Shown: positions 63,834 to 64,000 of the stretch, piece after piece | How positions within the stretch are numbered: the stretch's first letter is position 1 | How the letters are laid out: the number at the start of each line of letters is the position of its first letter | Assembly (NCBI GenBank): GCA_010015805.1 | Contig: ML978129.1 | Location: 992,001-1,056,000 of the forward strand | DNA length: 64,000 nucleotides | DNA from: Rhizodiscina lignyota | Taxonomy: Eukaryota; Ascomycota; Dothideomycetes; Aulographales; Rhizodiscinaceae | Direction of reading: 5' to 3' | Made by a program: the position numbers and the translations under genes | The notes under the pieces: generated by a model | What the model was told of the DNA's origin: nothing | What the model saw: the letters and a program-made list of their open reading frames with translations, nothing else | Database searches by the model: none

Positions 63834-64000
63834 TCAGGCGTACACATGCCATCCCGTCTGCGCTCCGAACCATTTTCTCGCGAGAGCGCCGCCGCTTTCA
63901 GTCGGCTGGCTGAATGCCATCTGTTCCTTCGGTACTTGAATCCCATATAGGAAGTTTTCCTGCGCACACTGGAGCAAGCGTGTTGCTATACCTTCTTTAC
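63834..64000 (-). CDS. ECO1: ECO1/ESCO cohesin acetyltransferase, C-terminal end only
   Basis: A 55-codon stretch entering from the right edge ends with TGA at 63836-63834. It reads GIATRLLQCAQENFLYG, then VPKEQMAFSQPTESGGALAR, and ends WHVYA. The AFSQPTESG motif with a preceding GIATRLL helix matches the end of Eco1-type acetyltransferases, which acetylate cohesin Smc3 to establish sister cohesion. The rest of the gene lies outside the window, so zinc finger and acetyl-CoA site cannot be seen. It converges with COG5, with only about 50 bp between the stops. Confidence 0.75.
   Translation of the reverse strand, partial: KEGIATRLLQCAQENFLYGIQVPKEQMAFSQPTESGGALARKWFGAQTGWHVYA

Overview
The window looks like nuclear DNA of a filamentous ascomycete, most likely a Dothideomycete. 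Genes are densely packed on both strands and split by short GT-AG introns of about 44-80 nt. Several products are typical of Pezizomycotina: a HET-domain protein, a DUF7726-like protein, an AA11 lytic polysaccharide monooxygenase and an SPT10-like acetyltransferase. All exon joins were read by eye from reading frame, splice signals and remembered protein families; no search was run.

Layout. 0-9.5 kb: Sli15/INCENP (C-terminus beyond the left edge), a mitochondrial acyl-CoA dehydrogenase, an MLH2-type MutL protein and GPI8. 9.5-17 kb is more accessory: a tiny repeat-bearing gene, a PLAC8 protein, a DUF7726-like gene with an in-frame amber codon, a HET-domain protein and a stand-alone MetE-like enzyme. 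18.6-32.6 kb is housekeeping: a KEL3-like Kelch protein, a DHR2-like DEAH helicase, an unrecognised small protein, Mediator subunit 9, cofactor-independent phosphoglycerate mutase, a CaM kinase and a GABA/choline-type permease. 32.6-36.5 kb has no convincing gene and precedes the co-repressor SSN6/CYC8 (36.5-39.4 kb). 39.9-53.3 kb: CENP-S/MHF1, PGA2, an AA11 LPMO, a membrane protein, a RING protein, a HAD_SAK-type protein with an RGG tail, and SDS23. 53.3-57.1 kb is gene-poor. 57.1-64 kb: an unrecognised Pezizomycotina-type protein, an SPT10-like acetyltransferase with an integrase-type zinc finger, ureidoglycolate lyase, COG5, and the C-terminus of an ECO1/ESCO cohesin acetyltransferase running in from the right edge.

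These genes do not form one pathway. Recurrent themes are chromosome biology (INCENP, MLH2, CENP-S, ECO1), transcription (Med9, SSN6, SPT10-like) and the secretory route (GPI8, PGA2, COG5). No secondary-metabolite cluster, CRISPR array, rRNA or convincing tRNA was seen, and no LTR or other virus-like element was recognised.

The best leads are the amber codon inside an otherwise open DUF7726 frame, a possible structured RNA at 33.7 kb, a tiny gene whose intron may be made from its own coding repeat, and a recurrent CACGTGAT motif in upstream regions.
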